A DNA stretch of 64,000 bases from JAJECS01 sp965198185 (GTDB lineage: Bacteria > Chloroflexota > UBA11872): positions 1,674,001 to 1,738,000 of the forward strand of contig CBDAOU010000002.1 of the NCBI GenBank assembly GCA_965198185.1. Direction: 5' to 3'. Positions 42,088-51,192 of this stretch are shown piece after piece (position 1 is the stretch's first letter; each line of letters opens with the position of its first letter). Under the pieces are notes generated by a model, which had not been told where the DNA came from, made no database searches, and was given only the letters and a program-made list of their open reading frames with translations. The translations under genes were made by a program, and so were the position numbers.

Positions 42088-42753
42088 GTGCCAGCAACGC
42101 CCCCGCGCATCCGGGTCCTGCTCGCTGACGACCATTCGGTCGTGCGGGACGGTCTACAGATGATCCTGGAGGGGTCCGGAGCTTTCGAAGTGGTCGGGCA
42201 GGCCAGAGACGGGGCGGAAGCGGTGACGGCCGCCGCCGAGCTGGCACCCGATGTCGTCGTGATGGACGTGATGATGCCAAACAAAGATGGCGTGGAGGCG
42301 TGTCGGGAGATCATGGCCGCTGCGCCCGATACCCGCGTGCTCATGCTGACGGCCTCGACCGAGGACGACGCGGTGATCGACGCGGTCGCCGCCGGCGCTA
42401 CGGGATACCTGCAGAAGGTGTTTGACGGGGAGCGGTTCCTGACCACGGTCCGGGACGTGGCCGCGGGGGAGGCGCGGGTGCCCACCAACGTCATCCGGCG
42501 GGTCTTCGCGGCGATTCGCGGCGGGGCGGCGCCCGCGGCAATGACGGTCCCAGCCAGCCTGACGCCGCGCGAGCGGGAGATCCTCACGTCGTTCGCCCGG
42601 GGGATGTCGTACACCCAGATCGCGGAGGTCAGGCGCCTGAAGCCGGTGTCCATCCGAAATGCCATCTCCAGCATTCAAGGCAAGCTGGGTGTCGGATCGA
42701 AACAGGAAATGCTGGTGTGGGCCGTGCGCAACGGGCTGCTGGATGACGCGTGA
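42088..42753 (+). CDS. NarL/FixJ-family response regulator
   Basis: This 221-residue regulator has a receiver domain with the acidic pocket LLADDHSVVRDGL and phospho-acceptor Asp60 in DVVVMDVMMPNKDGVEA. The LuxR-type helix-turn-helix is TPREREILTSFARGMSYTQI followed by LKPVSIRNAISSIQGKLGV. GTG 42088 starts directly after the kinase stop. Phosphorylated by the kinase, it would bind DNA in the cytoplasm. The GGGCATATG repeats in the divergent region upstream are candidate sites. The PVSIRNAISSIQ recognition helix differs somewhat from the usual TVK.H motif. Confidence 0.9.
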   Translation: MPATPPRIRVLLADDHSVVRDGLQMILEGSGAFEVVGQARDGAEAVTAAAELAPDVVVMDVMMPNKDGVEACREIMAAAPDTRVLMLTASTEDDAVIDAVAAGATGYLQKVFDGERFLTTVRDVAAGEARVPTNVIRRVFAAIRGGAAPAAMTVPASLTPREREILTSFARGMSYTQIAEVRRLKPVSIRNAISSIQGKLGVGSKQEMLVWAVRNGLLDDA

Positions 42754-42853
42754 GACGGCCTGCTTTCGAGATAATCCGATCCGGATCATCACCTATATCG
42801 CGGGCGCCGCAGCTCGTGGGGCAGCCTTCCCCGCCTGACCAAATGTATCGCGG

Positions 42854-42905
42854 CTAGCTGGTCAGGCCGTTGGGATAGTCGCCCCGCGCCGGCCCTGGGT
42901 TGCCG
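42854..42905 (-). other. Out-of-frame ARGDYPNGLTS tail
   Basis: Just beyond the stop of the mosaic gene (42918) the minus strand encodes SGNPGPARGDYPNGLTS and a stop at 42854. This matches the ending of the protein at 22426 (ARGDYPNCLTS). It is probably the original C terminus of the mosaic gene, lost through a small indel. Confidence 0.5.
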
Positions 42906-42917
42906 GACGTGGTCGGG

Positions 42918-45900
42918 CTAGCTCCCGGCACCGGCCGGCGCCGTCAGCGTGACCGTGACCATATCGCCGGCCGTCCAGTCGAGGCTGACAGCGCCCCAGA
43001 TCAGCTGCGGCCCGCCGTAGACCTCCGCGTCCGCCACCGGCAAGGCCACGTCGTCCAGGTGCAGCGTCAGCTCGGTCAGCGAGCCCACGCGCGAGGCTTC
43101 AAGGATGACATCGAGCCCCGTATACGGGTTGTAGATGATCGCCAGCACGGTATAGGTTTCGCCCTGCCACTCGAAGTCCGCGTCGGTGAGCACGCCGTCG
43201 GGTCCATCCCCGACGTCCCGATACCCCAGGTAGATGTAGTCGAAGGTCGCCACCGTCAACGTGGCCGACCAGACGGCTGGATCCGGAGGCTCGGCGGTGG
43301 CGTCGTTGTCCGCCAGGCTGAGCGTGGTCGTCGCCGGCGCGCCGGGCATCACCTGGGCCGGCAGGTCGCCGAAGCCCAGCTCGATGGCCTCCCCGTCATC
43401 GTCCAGCGCGTCGTCCACCGCCACCACCACGAAGCTAGTCGCGGTGGCGCCCACGGCGAAGCTCACGCTGGTGGGCACGCCGGTATGGTCCGCCGCCTCG
43501 GCCCCGCCTTGCCCCGTCACCGTCAGCGGGATCGTCAGGTCGCGCTGCGGGTCGGCGCTCAGCGTCACCGTCACCGTCACGCCCTCGTCCGCACCCTCGG
43601 TCGCCGTGTAGGTCGCCTGCCCAAACGCCACCGTCACCGCCGGCGGCGGCGCCACGGTCAGGGTCACCGCGACCGTCGCCGTCCCGCCCCCGGCCTCCGT
43701 CGCGCTGACCGTCAGCGTGTAGCTGCTCGCCTCCAGGGAGCCCGCCACCGTCAGCTGACCGCTGCTCCCGTCGATCGCGAACGGCCCGGCCGCGGTGTCC
43801 GGCGTTAGGGCGTAGGTGAGCGCGCCCCCGCTGGCCGGCGTGGCCGTCACCGTGCCCACCGGCGTGCCGACGGCCGCGCCCGCGCCGATCGGGAACTCGT
43901 AGCCGGCGGCGTCGAACACCGGTCCGCAGCCGTTGGTCGCCGCCGTGTGGACGGTAGACGGCGCGCTCCAGGCGGCCAGGGATCCGACGCCGTCGCCGAA
44001 GGCGCTCACCCGGAACGCATACTCGGTGCCGCAGGTCAGGCCGTCGATCACCTGGGTCGCCGCGGTGGGCTCGTCCCGGACGACCGCGGTCCACGCATCG
44101 TCGGTGCCGGCGACGCGGTACTCGACGCGATAGGTGAGCGTGCCCGCGTCCGGGGCCCCCACCCACGACAGGGTGATGCGCGTGGCGCTGGTCGCGGCGG
44201 CCGCCAGGTCCGTCGGCGCGGCGGGTGCGGTCGCGTCGCAGTAGGCCAGCGCCAGCTGCGCCAGGTCCTGCGCGCCGCCGCGCGCCTCGATGGCCGCCGC
44301 CAGGGCGCGCAGCTCGGTGGGGAGGCAACCGCCGACGCGGTTCCCGCTCAGACGCAGCGTGGTCAGCGCGGTGAGGCCGCTCAGCTCGGCGGGCACCGCC
44401 CCGGTCAGCCGGTTGGCGCTCAAGTCCAGCGTCGTCAGCGCGGTCAAGCGGCCCAGCCCGGACGGGATCTCGCCCCCAAGGCTCTTGTCCGCCAGCTCCA
44501 GGCCCGTCACCCGGCGCGGCGTGCCGCCGGTGGTCACGCCCTCCCACTGCGCCAACGCGCGCTGGTCGCTCCAGTCCAACGTGCCCCCGCCCTCAATCTC
44601 GAGGCTGGCGTCGCCTTCGAGGATCTCCAGCGCCGCCAGCAGCACGCGGCAGTCTCCCACCAGCGCCGCGTGGCTCCGCGGGTCGTCGATCACCGTGCCG
44701 TTGGCGCAGTCCACGCCCGTCACCGTCATGGTCACCGTGACGTCCGCGGTCCCCGTCGCGACGCTGACGGTGAGCGTGTAGGTCGCGGTGGTCAGATAGT
44801 CCAGCGGGGCCGCCACGCTGAGCGCCCCGGTCGCGGGATCGATGGCGAAGGCGTCGCCGGTGTTGCCCGCGGCGATCAAGTAGGTCAGCGCGCCGCCGCC
44901 GGCCGGCGTGGCCGTCACCGTGCCCACCTCCGTGCCGACGGCCGCATCCTCGCGCACCGCGAACACCGGCGTGTCGGCCACGTCCTCCACCTGGATCATC
45001 ACCGTGATGGTCGTGCTGCCGCCGCGGTCGTCCCTGGCCGTGATGGTCACCTCGTACTCGGGTTGCCGCTCGTAGTCCAGCGCCAGCCTGGTCTGCAACT
45101 GCCCCGTCGCCGCGACGAGGTCGAATGTGGCCGCGTCCCGGCCACCCAGCGCGTACGTCACCGCGTCGCCTTCATCGGGGTCCGTCGCCGTCACCGGCTC
45201 GCCGATGTCTTCCCCGGCCGCCGTGTTCTCGGCCACCGCGCGCTCGATCGGCGGGTCCTCGTCGAACACCGGCGGGCGGTTCGCGACCACCGCGCGCTGC
45301 TCCCCGAACTCCTGCCACGTCGCCATGCCGTCGCCGTCGAAGTCCACCTGCAAGACCGGATACTCGCTCGAGGCGCCGAAGTGCCATGGGTCGTCGGGGC
45401 CGCTCACGCCGTCGATGTCCACGTTCCACTCCGCGTAGATGCCGCCATAGCCGGTGGGCATCTGCAGCGCGCCGGTCGTCTGGCCCACGCCCGCGGCGCT
45501 GGCGCTCTGCCCGCTCGTCTCGCTGTCCCAGTAGCTCGCCGTCACCGTGCTCTGCAGGTTCGACCCGACCAGGCCCCCCACCTCGCTCGACGTCGCGGTG
45601 ACGCGGCCCGTCGCGTAGCTGGCCGTGATCCGGCCGTCGCTCCACCCTGCCAGCCCGCCGGTCTTGGCGCCGCCCGTCACCGCCCCCGTGGCGTAGCTCG
45701 CCGTCACCGCGCCGTGGTTCCCGCCCACCAGGCCGCCCGCGTAGTCGCCGCCCGTGACGTCGACCGCGGCGTAGCTGGCGGCCACGTCCCGCTCGTTCCA
45801 CCCCACCAGCCCGCCGACCTCGGCGCGCGCCGACGCCACCCGCCCGCTGGCGTAGCTCGCCTCGATCCGTCCGCTGTTCCACCCCACCAGGCTGCCGGTG

Positions 45901-46664
45901 TCGTAGCCGCCCGTCACGTCCACTCCCGGCAGCCCCACGCGGCGGATGGCGCCCGGCCAGCGCGTGCGGCCGAAGAGACCGATTCTGTTCGTGCCGCTGC
46001 GATCGATGAATAGGTTGGCGATGGTGTGGCCGTTGCCGTCGAACACCGCGGTGAACGGGCCGGCTTCGCTGCCGATCGGCTCCCAGCCCAAGCCGCCGTT
46101 CCAGTAGGCGTCCGCCGCGTCCACCACGCCGTTGCCGTCGGTGTCGAAATCCAGGTCCGCCGTCAGCTCGTACCCCACGCAGCCCGTCGCCGGGCAGCCC
46201 ATGCCGGGCCTGGCGTCCGGGAACGCCTGCGCGTAACCCGGATCGGTGGCCGTCCCATCGCCGTCCAGGTCCCAGCGGATCGCGTGCAACTGCGCCAGGT
46301 TCGCCACCTCGATCAGCCCGTCGTCGCCATCCGCGTCGTAGTCGATGGCGAAGTCTGCAACCGTGATCGTCACCGCCGTCGTCGCCGTGCCGCCCTCCGC
46401 CTCCTGGGCGGCAACCGTCAAGGTGTAGCTGGGCGTGGTCTCGTAGTCGAGGGCGCCCGCGACGGTGATCGCCCCGCTCGCGCCGTCGATCGCGAACACA
46501 CCCTCCGCGTCGCCGTCCGTGATGGCGTACGTGAGCGCGTTCCCATAGGAAGGCGTGGCCGTCACCGTGCCCACCACCATGCCAACCCTGGCGTCCTCAC
46601 TGACCGTGAACGCGGGCGGCGGTGTAAACGTCGGGGGCGTGCAGGGGCTCGTCGTCGTGCTCAC
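42918..46664 (-). CDS. Mosaic surface protein, C-terminal segment (cadherin, Glug, LRR, FN3, Calx-beta)
   Basis: This 1248-codon frame continues the gene that starts at 48649, after frameshifts near 46690 and 46920. In order it contains a cadherin-like domain (FTVSEDARVGMVVGTVTATP), the same module as in the giant adhesin (DGLIEVANLAQLHAIRWDLD...GMGCPATGC), six or so Glug repeats (GGLVGWNERDVAASYA), and two cadherin-like domains. An LRR unit with its cap follows (LAQWEGVTTGGTPRRVTGLE, LTTLDLSANRLTGAVPAELS), then an FN3, another cadherin-like domain and a Calx-beta domain (VTVTVTLSADPQRDLTIPLT). The final beta-domain is unknown. It should be displayed outside the cell as part of a lipoprotein. 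Confidence 0.78.
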   Translation of the reverse strand: MSTTTSPCTPPTFTPPPAFTVSEDARVGMVVGTVTATPSYGNALTYAITDGDAEGVFAIDGASGAITVAGALDYETTPSYTLTVAAQEAEGGTATTAVTITVADFAIDYDADGDDGLIEVANLAQLHAIRWDLDGDGTATDPGYAQAFPDARPGMGCPATGCVGYELTADLDFDTDGNGVVDAADAYWNGGLGWEPIGSEAGPFTAVFDGNGHTIANLFIDRSGTNRIGLFGRTRWPGAIRRVGLPGVDVTGGYDTGSLVGWNSGRIEASYASGRVASARAEVGGLVGWNERDVAASYAAVDVTGGDYAGGLVGGNHGAVTASYATGAVTGGAKTGGLAGWSDGRITASYATGRVTATSSEVGGLVGSNLQSTVTASYWDSETSGQSASAAGVGQTTGALQMPTGYGGIYAEWNVDIDGVSGPDDPWHFGASSEYPVLQVDFDGDGMATWQEFGEQRAVVANRPPVFDEDPPIERAVAENTAAGEDIGEPVTATDPDEGDAVTYALGGRDAATFDLVAATGQLQTRLALDYERQPEYEVTITARDDRGGSTTITVMIQVEDVADTPVFAVREDAAVGTEVGTVTATPAGGGALTYLIAAGNTGDAFAIDPATGALSVAAPLDYLTTATYTLTVSVATGTADVTVTMTVTGVDCANGTVIDDPRSHAALVGDCRVLLAALEILEGDASLEIEGGGTLDWSDQRALAQWEGVTTGGTPRRVTGLELADKSLGGEIPSGLGRLTALTTLDLSANRLTGAVPAELSGLTALTTLRLSGNRVGGCLPTELRALAAAIEARGGAQDLAQLALAYCDATAPAAPTDLAAAATSATRITLSWVGAPDAGTLTYRVEYRVAGTDDAWTAVVRDEPTAATQVIDGLTCGTEYAFRVSAFGDGVGSLAAWSAPSTVHTAATNGCGPVFDAAGYEFPIGAGAAVGTPVGTVTATPASGGALTYALTPDTAAGPFAIDGSSGQLTVAGSLEASSYTLTVSATEAGGGTATVAVTLTVAPPPAVTVAFGQATYTATEGADEGVTVTVTLSADPQRDLTIPLTVTGQGGAEAADHTGVPTSVSFAVGATATSFVVVAVDDALDDDGEAIELGFGDLPAQVMPGAPATTTLSLADNDATAEPPDPAVWSATLTVATFDYIYLGYRDVGDGPDGVLTDADFEWQGETYTVLAIIYNPYTGLDVILEASRVGSLTELTLHLDDVALPVADAEVYGGPQLIWGAVSLDWTAGDMVTVTLTAPAGAGS

Positions 46665-48649
46665 GGTCGCCGACGGCTCGCTCCACGCCGTCGTGGTAGG
46701 TCGCGCCGCCGCCCTGGGCGCTCACCCGGAAGTCGTACGCCGTGCCGCATCGGAGCGTGTCCACCGTGTACGTCGTGGTCGTGATCGTGTCGCTGGCCGT
46801 GGTCCAGGCGTCCGGTCCCGCGCGGTACTCCACCCGGTAGGCGCCGGTGTCGGCCACCGCGTCCCAGGTGAGCACCACACTCCGCTCGCTCGGCGTGCCG
46901 GCGCTCAGGCTTCGTCGGCGCCGCTGGCGCGCAGTACAGCAGGCTGAGCGCGCTCAGGTCGTTGGTGGCGACGTTCTTGAGCGCCACTGGGATGCAACCC
47001 GTCAGTTGGTTGCCCGAGAGCCGCAGCTCCGTCAGGTTGGTCAGCCAGCCCAGCTCCGCCGGGATGTCTCCCGTCAGCTGGTTCGAGCTCAGATCCAGCG
47101 TGGTCAGCTCGAAGAGGTGGCCCAGCCCGGCCGGGATGCTCCCCGTCAGACTCTCGCTGGCCAGGTCCAGCTCCGTCACCCGGCTCGGCGTGCCGCCGGT
47201 GGTGATCCCCTCCCAACTGCCGATGGCCGTGCCCGTGGCCCAGTCCAGCGTGGCCGTTCCTCGCAGCGCGTCCTTGGCCGCCAGCAGCGTCTCGCAGTCT
47301 TGGACCAACCCCCGGTTGTCATTGGGCGTCGGCACCGCCGTGCCGTTGGTGCACGTCGGCGCCGCCGGCGGCTGCGCCGGCGTGAACGTGGTCGTCTCCC
47401 CGTCCCCCGGCGTGATGTCGCCGTAGGCCCCAATCGTCCGGTAGTGCGCCTGCAACCCGGTGACGTTGCCGATGCGCGTGGTCGCGTGCGCGTCGCTTGA
47501 TGCCGCCGTGGTGATCCGCGTCGTCAGGTTGGCCAGCGTCTGCGTGTGCTCCGGGTCGCCCGCCGGCGCCCCCACCCGCACCGCGTTGACCGTGCCGTCC
47601 ACCGTCACCACATCCCAGTGCGCCACCGCCTGCCACGCCTCGAACGCGATCGCGTGGTGCGCCCCCATCGGCGCCAGGAACACGACCCGCTCCCGGCCCC
47701 CGATCTCCGCCGCCAGCGCCTCCTCCGCCGCCACCACGATGTCTTGCAACGACGCTTCGTAGTCCCCCCGCGCCTGCAAGGCGTCGGTCCCGAACGTCCC
47801 CGCCTCGTGTTCCCGCCGGTACAGCTCGTACGACCGCGCCTCGCCCATCGGGTCGTACGCCACCGTCACCGTTCCCGGCGTCGTCCCCGTGCCCAGCAGG
47901 TACGAGGTCACCGCGTAGTCCGCGAAGCACGTCAGGAACAGGTACTCCTCCGACAGCCCGCCCCGCGCAATCGCCAGAAAGTTCGACTTCGCCGTCTCGC
48001 GGAAATCCGGGTTCAAGTCATCCAGAATGACCGAGAACATGACCTTGAGAAATGCCGCAGGCGGAATCGCGTCGTCCGCTCCCAACTGCAGCCAGAACCG
48101 GATGGCGCGCTCCCGCTGCGTTACCGTCCGCGCGATCCCCCGCCAGGCGCAGCGCACCGTGTCGGCTCCCGCCGCCCCGCGAATCGTCAGGTGCACCGGC
48201 GAGGCTCCCGCCAAGTGCAAGCCCTCTTCTAGCAACTCCTCTACCGAAGCCGCACTGACCGTCCTGGCCGTCTCAGCGACGCTGCGACCATCCGCCGACA
48301 CTGACGTGCTCTTGTCAGCCAGTGCGGTGGGGGGCTTCGCTTCCGCGGACACGCCGGTGGCACGAGGCTCGCGGATTCCCGGCGTGTCAGGACGAAGATT
48401 GGCTGGGGTCTCAACCTCGCTCGTAGAAGTGCTTGCTTGAGGCTGCGCTAGCCCGGTCGCTGGCGCCTGCGGGCCCCCAGGAGCCGTCTCGCGACCGGCG
48501 CAGGCCACGATTGCTACCCCGACGAGGAGCAGCGCCAGCACCAGACCCGCGACTCGACCCGCCGCCGTCGCCCGCCATCGTCGGGCACGAAATGCGGCGC
48601 CTCTAGCTGGCTTCTGCCGACTCTTGGGACCCATCATCTTGGCAAACAA
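46661..48649 (-). CDS. Mosaic surface lipoprotein, N-terminal segment with full domain A and LRRs
   Basis: This 662-codon frame has a lipobox (VGVAIVAC, Cys50) after a long basic start; Met5 or Met6 could be the true start. Residues about 130-380 hold 'domain A', a module also found truncated at 55.2-56.2 kb and 61.9-62.9 kb. Hallmarks are SPVHLTIRGAAGADTVRC, ETAKSNFLAIARGGLSEEYL, FLTCFADYAVTSYLLGTG and, only here, ERVVFLAPMGAHHAIAFEAW and DPEHTQTLANLTTRITTAAS. An LRR cap and about three LRRs follow (FELTTLDLSSNQLTGDIPAE). Near 46920 the frame shifts into an FN3 (VVLTWDAVADTGAYRVEYRA), and later to the 42918-46664 frame. The start overlaps the TolB-LRR gene's 3' end by 16 nt, so it is the third gene of cassette 3. 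Confidence 0.78.
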   Translation of the reverse strand: MFAKMMGPKSRQKPARGAAFRARRWRATAAGRVAGLVLALLLVGVAIVACAGRETAPGGPQAPATGLAQPQASTSTSEVETPANLRPDTPGIREPRATGVSAEAKPPTALADKSTSVSADGRSVAETARTVSAASVEELLEEGLHLAGASPVHLTIRGAAGADTVRCAWRGIARTVTQRERAIRFWLQLGADDAIPPAAFLKVMFSVILDDLNPDFRETAKSNFLAIARGGLSEEYLFLTCFADYAVTSYLLGTGTTPGTVTVAYDPMGEARSYELYRREHEAGTFGTDALQARGDYEASLQDIVVAAEEALAAEIGGRERVVFLAPMGAHHAIAFEAWQAVAHWDVVTVDGTVNAVRVGAPAGDPEHTQTLANLTTRITTAASSDAHATTRIGNVTGLQAHYRTIGAYGDITPGDGETTTFTPAQPPAAPTCTNGTAVPTPNDNRGLVQDCETLLAAKDALRGTATLDWATGTAIGSWEGITTGGTPSRVTELDLASESLTGSIPAGLGHLFELTTLDLSSNQLTGDIPAELGWLTNLTELRLSGNQLTGCIPVALKNVATNDLSALSLLYCAPAAPTKPERRHAERAECGAHLGRGGRHRRLPGGVPRGTGRLDHGQRHDHDHDVHGGHAPMRHGVRLPGERPGRRRDLPRRRGASRRRP

Positions 48650-51165
48650 ACTGGCATCCCCATGGAGTCGCGGGGGACCGCAGTCCGCTGGCTTTCAGCA
48701 ACCGACGGGCATGCTGGCGGACAATCTGGCAGCCCCATGTTCTTTCGGTTGACCACCACCACCTCAGTCGGAAGGCAGCCAACCAGCTCGTCTCGGTCGA
48801 GCCAGAGCGTCAAGCCTCGGATTTGACCCAATGCTAGCGGTACTGTGCCGGTCAATTGGTTGTCGCTGAGGATCAACTCGGATAGCGACGCCAACTCCCC
48901 AAGTTCTGCCGGAATCGATCCCGTCAATTGATTGAAACCTAGGTGCAGGAATTGCAGGTTGACCAAGCGGCCCAACTCTGCCGGAATCGATCCCGTCAAT
49001 TGATTGAAACCCAGGTTCAGAAATTGCAGGTTGACCAAGCGGCCCAACTCTGCTGGAATCGATCCCGTCAATTGGTTGACGGCGAGGCTCAAATCCCTCA
49101 GACCGGTGAGATTGCCTAGCTCCACCGGAATCGCCCCTGTGAAACCATTCCCACCAAGGTGAAGACGCTTCAGGTTGGCTAGTCGTCCCAATGCCGCGGG
49201 GATCGGACCGGTGAGCTGATTGGAGTGGAGGTCAAGGCTCATCAAGTTTGACAACTTACCCAACAACTGCGGCAGAGCACCACTAAGGTAGTTGTCGTCA
49301 AGCTGAAGATGGGATAGCTCGGTGAGCAGACCGAGTTCGGATGGCATTTCCCCGTACAGATTGTTTTCGCTCAAATCCAATTCGCGCAGGAACCACAGTT
49401 GACCGAGTGAAGCTGGGATTTCTCCAATCAACCGGTTAGCGCCCAGATTAAGCACCCGCAAATGCGTCAGTCCGCGTAGCTCCGGGGGAATCTCTCCTGA
49501 CAAGTCCCGCTCAGGCAGGTTGACCTCGACGACGCGCTGCGGCGCGCCGCCAAGCACCACGCCTTCCCAAGCGGCGAGCGGTCGGTCCGGGTGCCAGTCC
49601 AGCTCCGCGGCGCCCGCCAGGGCATCGCGGAGGCCCAGCAACGTTTCGCAGTCACGCACGAGGCCGGGATTCGCTTTCGGCTCAACGACGGCGGCGCCGG
49701 CCCCACAGGCGGTGGCATCCGCAGCCTCTCCGTGACCACCGGCACTCACTGACCTGAGACCCAGCACGGCGTCATACCACGCCAGGACCTCAATGTCGGT
49801 TCCATCAGGCGCCATGGTGTACAGGGCGACGTCGGCGTCAGGTATTCGGTCGTGGATGGCGGGGAACTCGGGATTGCCCCGATGGACGGCAATCTTCGAT
49901 CCGTCCGGCGACCATCCCGCCACCGCGACTCGCGCCGCCAGCCCACCCGGTGATCGGCCCACCGCGCTCCCGTCAACGTCCACGACGCACACCGACCAGC
50001 CGCACGTATACAGAAGGCGGGACCCATCCGGCGACCACGCCACCGTCTCGATCCACGCGTACGCCGGATCCGACGCGATGATTGACTCGCCACTCATCCG
50101 GTGCAACAGCTCACGGTGCCACCGCTCACGGTGCCCCGGCTCAATCGTCGTGACCCGCCGGACGTCCGATCCGTCGACCCTGCTGGTGTAGAGGGCCACC
50201 TCGTCGCCGTCCACTTTCGCGTACGCCAGCCGTCTGCCATCAGGCGACCATGCCGGCCCGCTCACCGCCTCCGTGAGGCGTTGTCGGTCGGCGCCGTCAG
50301 CGCCGATGGTGTAGATGGTGTAGATGGCGATTTCCCGGATGTTGTATTTGCCGTCGTCCACTCGATCTTCGGTTTTCGTGACAAACGCAAGGCGCTGCCC
50401 ATCCGGCGACCATCGCGCCGGCTGGTGGGCAAGGCCGAGCGAGTCGCCGCTGGCCCCGTCATGTATGGGCAGCAACCCGGAGCCATCGGCCGCCGTCGTA
50501 TACAAGGTGTGCAAGCCACGTTGCCCGCCAGGTTCCCATGCCGGGAAGCCGACGTTGCCTGAAAGGTACGCAACCCGCGTGCCGTCCGGCGACCACGACG
50601 GGTAGTTGTCAAAGTGACTATTCGTGGTCAGCCGCCGCCGCACGCCCCGTGACCCATCAGGATTCATCGCCAGAATCTCAATCTCCGGACGATAATTGAA
50701 GTATGTTGGTCGCCCACCATCACTCCTTGTAAAAGATCGATACCGGCAGCTGGAATACGCAATGCGGCTGCCGTCCGGCGAAACGTCCAACGCCGCCAGC
50801 GGGCCGCCCGGCGCTTGCTCCATAGGTGTCGTCTGGGCGAGCAGTGTCAGCCCCGATCCATCCGCTGCAACCGAATAGATCCCGGGATTGAAACCCCAAT
50901 GGACCAGATAGATTTCCGAACCGTCCGGATTCCAGCGCGCCGCCGAATTCCACTGCCGCCAGCGGAACACGATCTCACCGCCCACGACCGGCGTGCACGG
51001 CGAGATTGAAGGCGGGGGTTTATGCAACCAGTCACCAGAAGGCCCGAAGAGTCCGAACCAGTTTCCCCCTTCAGCCCATCTCGCAATCACAGCGCCACCA
51101 GCACCAAGCAACACGAGTAGCGCAATCGCCATCATCCCGCGAACCACCCACCGTTCAACCATCAT
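48634..51165 (-). CDS. TolB-type propeller + LRR membrane-anchored protein (cassette 3)
   Basis: This 843-residue protein has an N-terminal membrane segment (GMMAIALLVLLGAGGAVIA), then a six- to seven-bladed TolB/WD40-like beta-propeller whose blades end in W(S/N)PDG(S/T)R.(A/V)Y words (ARWSPDGQRLAFVTKT, PAWSPDGRRLAYAKV). An LRR cap follows (CETLLGLRDALAG, PLAAWEGVVLGGAPQRV), then about ten plant-like 24-residue LRRs (LQFLNLGFNQLTGSIPAELG). Two neighbouring LRRs at about 48900-49060 are near-identical 72-bp DNA repeats. It follows the metalloprotease gene by 27 nt and overlaps the next gene by 16 nt. Propeller and LRR are both binding scaffolds, so it is likely an extracytoplasmic recognition protein. 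Confidence 0.82.
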   Translation of the reverse strand: MMVERWVVRGMMAIALLVLLGAGGAVIARWAEGGNWFGLFGPSGDWLHKPPPSISPCTPVVGGEIVFRWRQWNSAARWNPDGSEIYLVHWGFNPGIYSVAADGSGLTLLAQTTPMEQAPGGPLAALDVSPDGSRIAYSSCRYRSFTRSDGGRPTYFNYRPEIEILAMNPDGSRGVRRRLTTNSHFDNYPSWSPDGTRVAYLSGNVGFPAWEPGGQRGLHTLYTTAADGSGLLPIHDGASGDSLGLAHQPARWSPDGQRLAFVTKTEDRVDDGKYNIREIAIYTIYTIGADGADRQRLTEAVSGPAWSPDGRRLAYAKVDGDEVALYTSRVDGSDVRRVTTIEPGHRERWHRELLHRMSGESIIASDPAYAWIETVAWSPDGSRLLYTCGWSVCVVDVDGSAVGRSPGGLAARVAVAGWSPDGSKIAVHRGNPEFPAIHDRIPDADVALYTMAPDGTDIEVLAWYDAVLGLRSVSAGGHGEAADATACGAGAAVVEPKANPGLVRDCETLLGLRDALAGAAELDWHPDRPLAAWEGVVLGGAPQRVVEVNLPERDLSGEIPPELRGLTHLRVLNLGANRLIGEIPASLGQLWFLRELDLSENNLYGEMPSELGLLTELSHLQLDDNYLSGALPQLLGKLSNLMSLDLHSNQLTGPIPAALGRLANLKRLHLGGNGFTGAIPVELGNLTGLRDLSLAVNQLTGSIPAELGRLVNLQFLNLGFNQLTGSIPAELGRLVNLQFLHLGFNQLTGSIPAELGELASLSELILSDNQLTGTVPLALGQIRGLTLWLDRDELVGCLPTEVVVVNRKNMGLPDCPPACPSVAESQRTAVPRDSMGMPVCLPR

Positions 51166-51192
51166 TCACATTCCATCCACACACCCGACGCC

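Noticed and set aside
43947..46013. 688-codon plus-strand frame opposite the mosaic surface gene
   Set aside because: Its Arg-rich, low-complexity translation is typical of antisense to a high-GC gene. The minus strand has clear Glug, LRR and cadherin domains.
46597..46878. Independent 93-codon gene
   Set aside because: It is the FN3 domain of the mosaic lipoprotein read in a shifted frame, not a separate gene.
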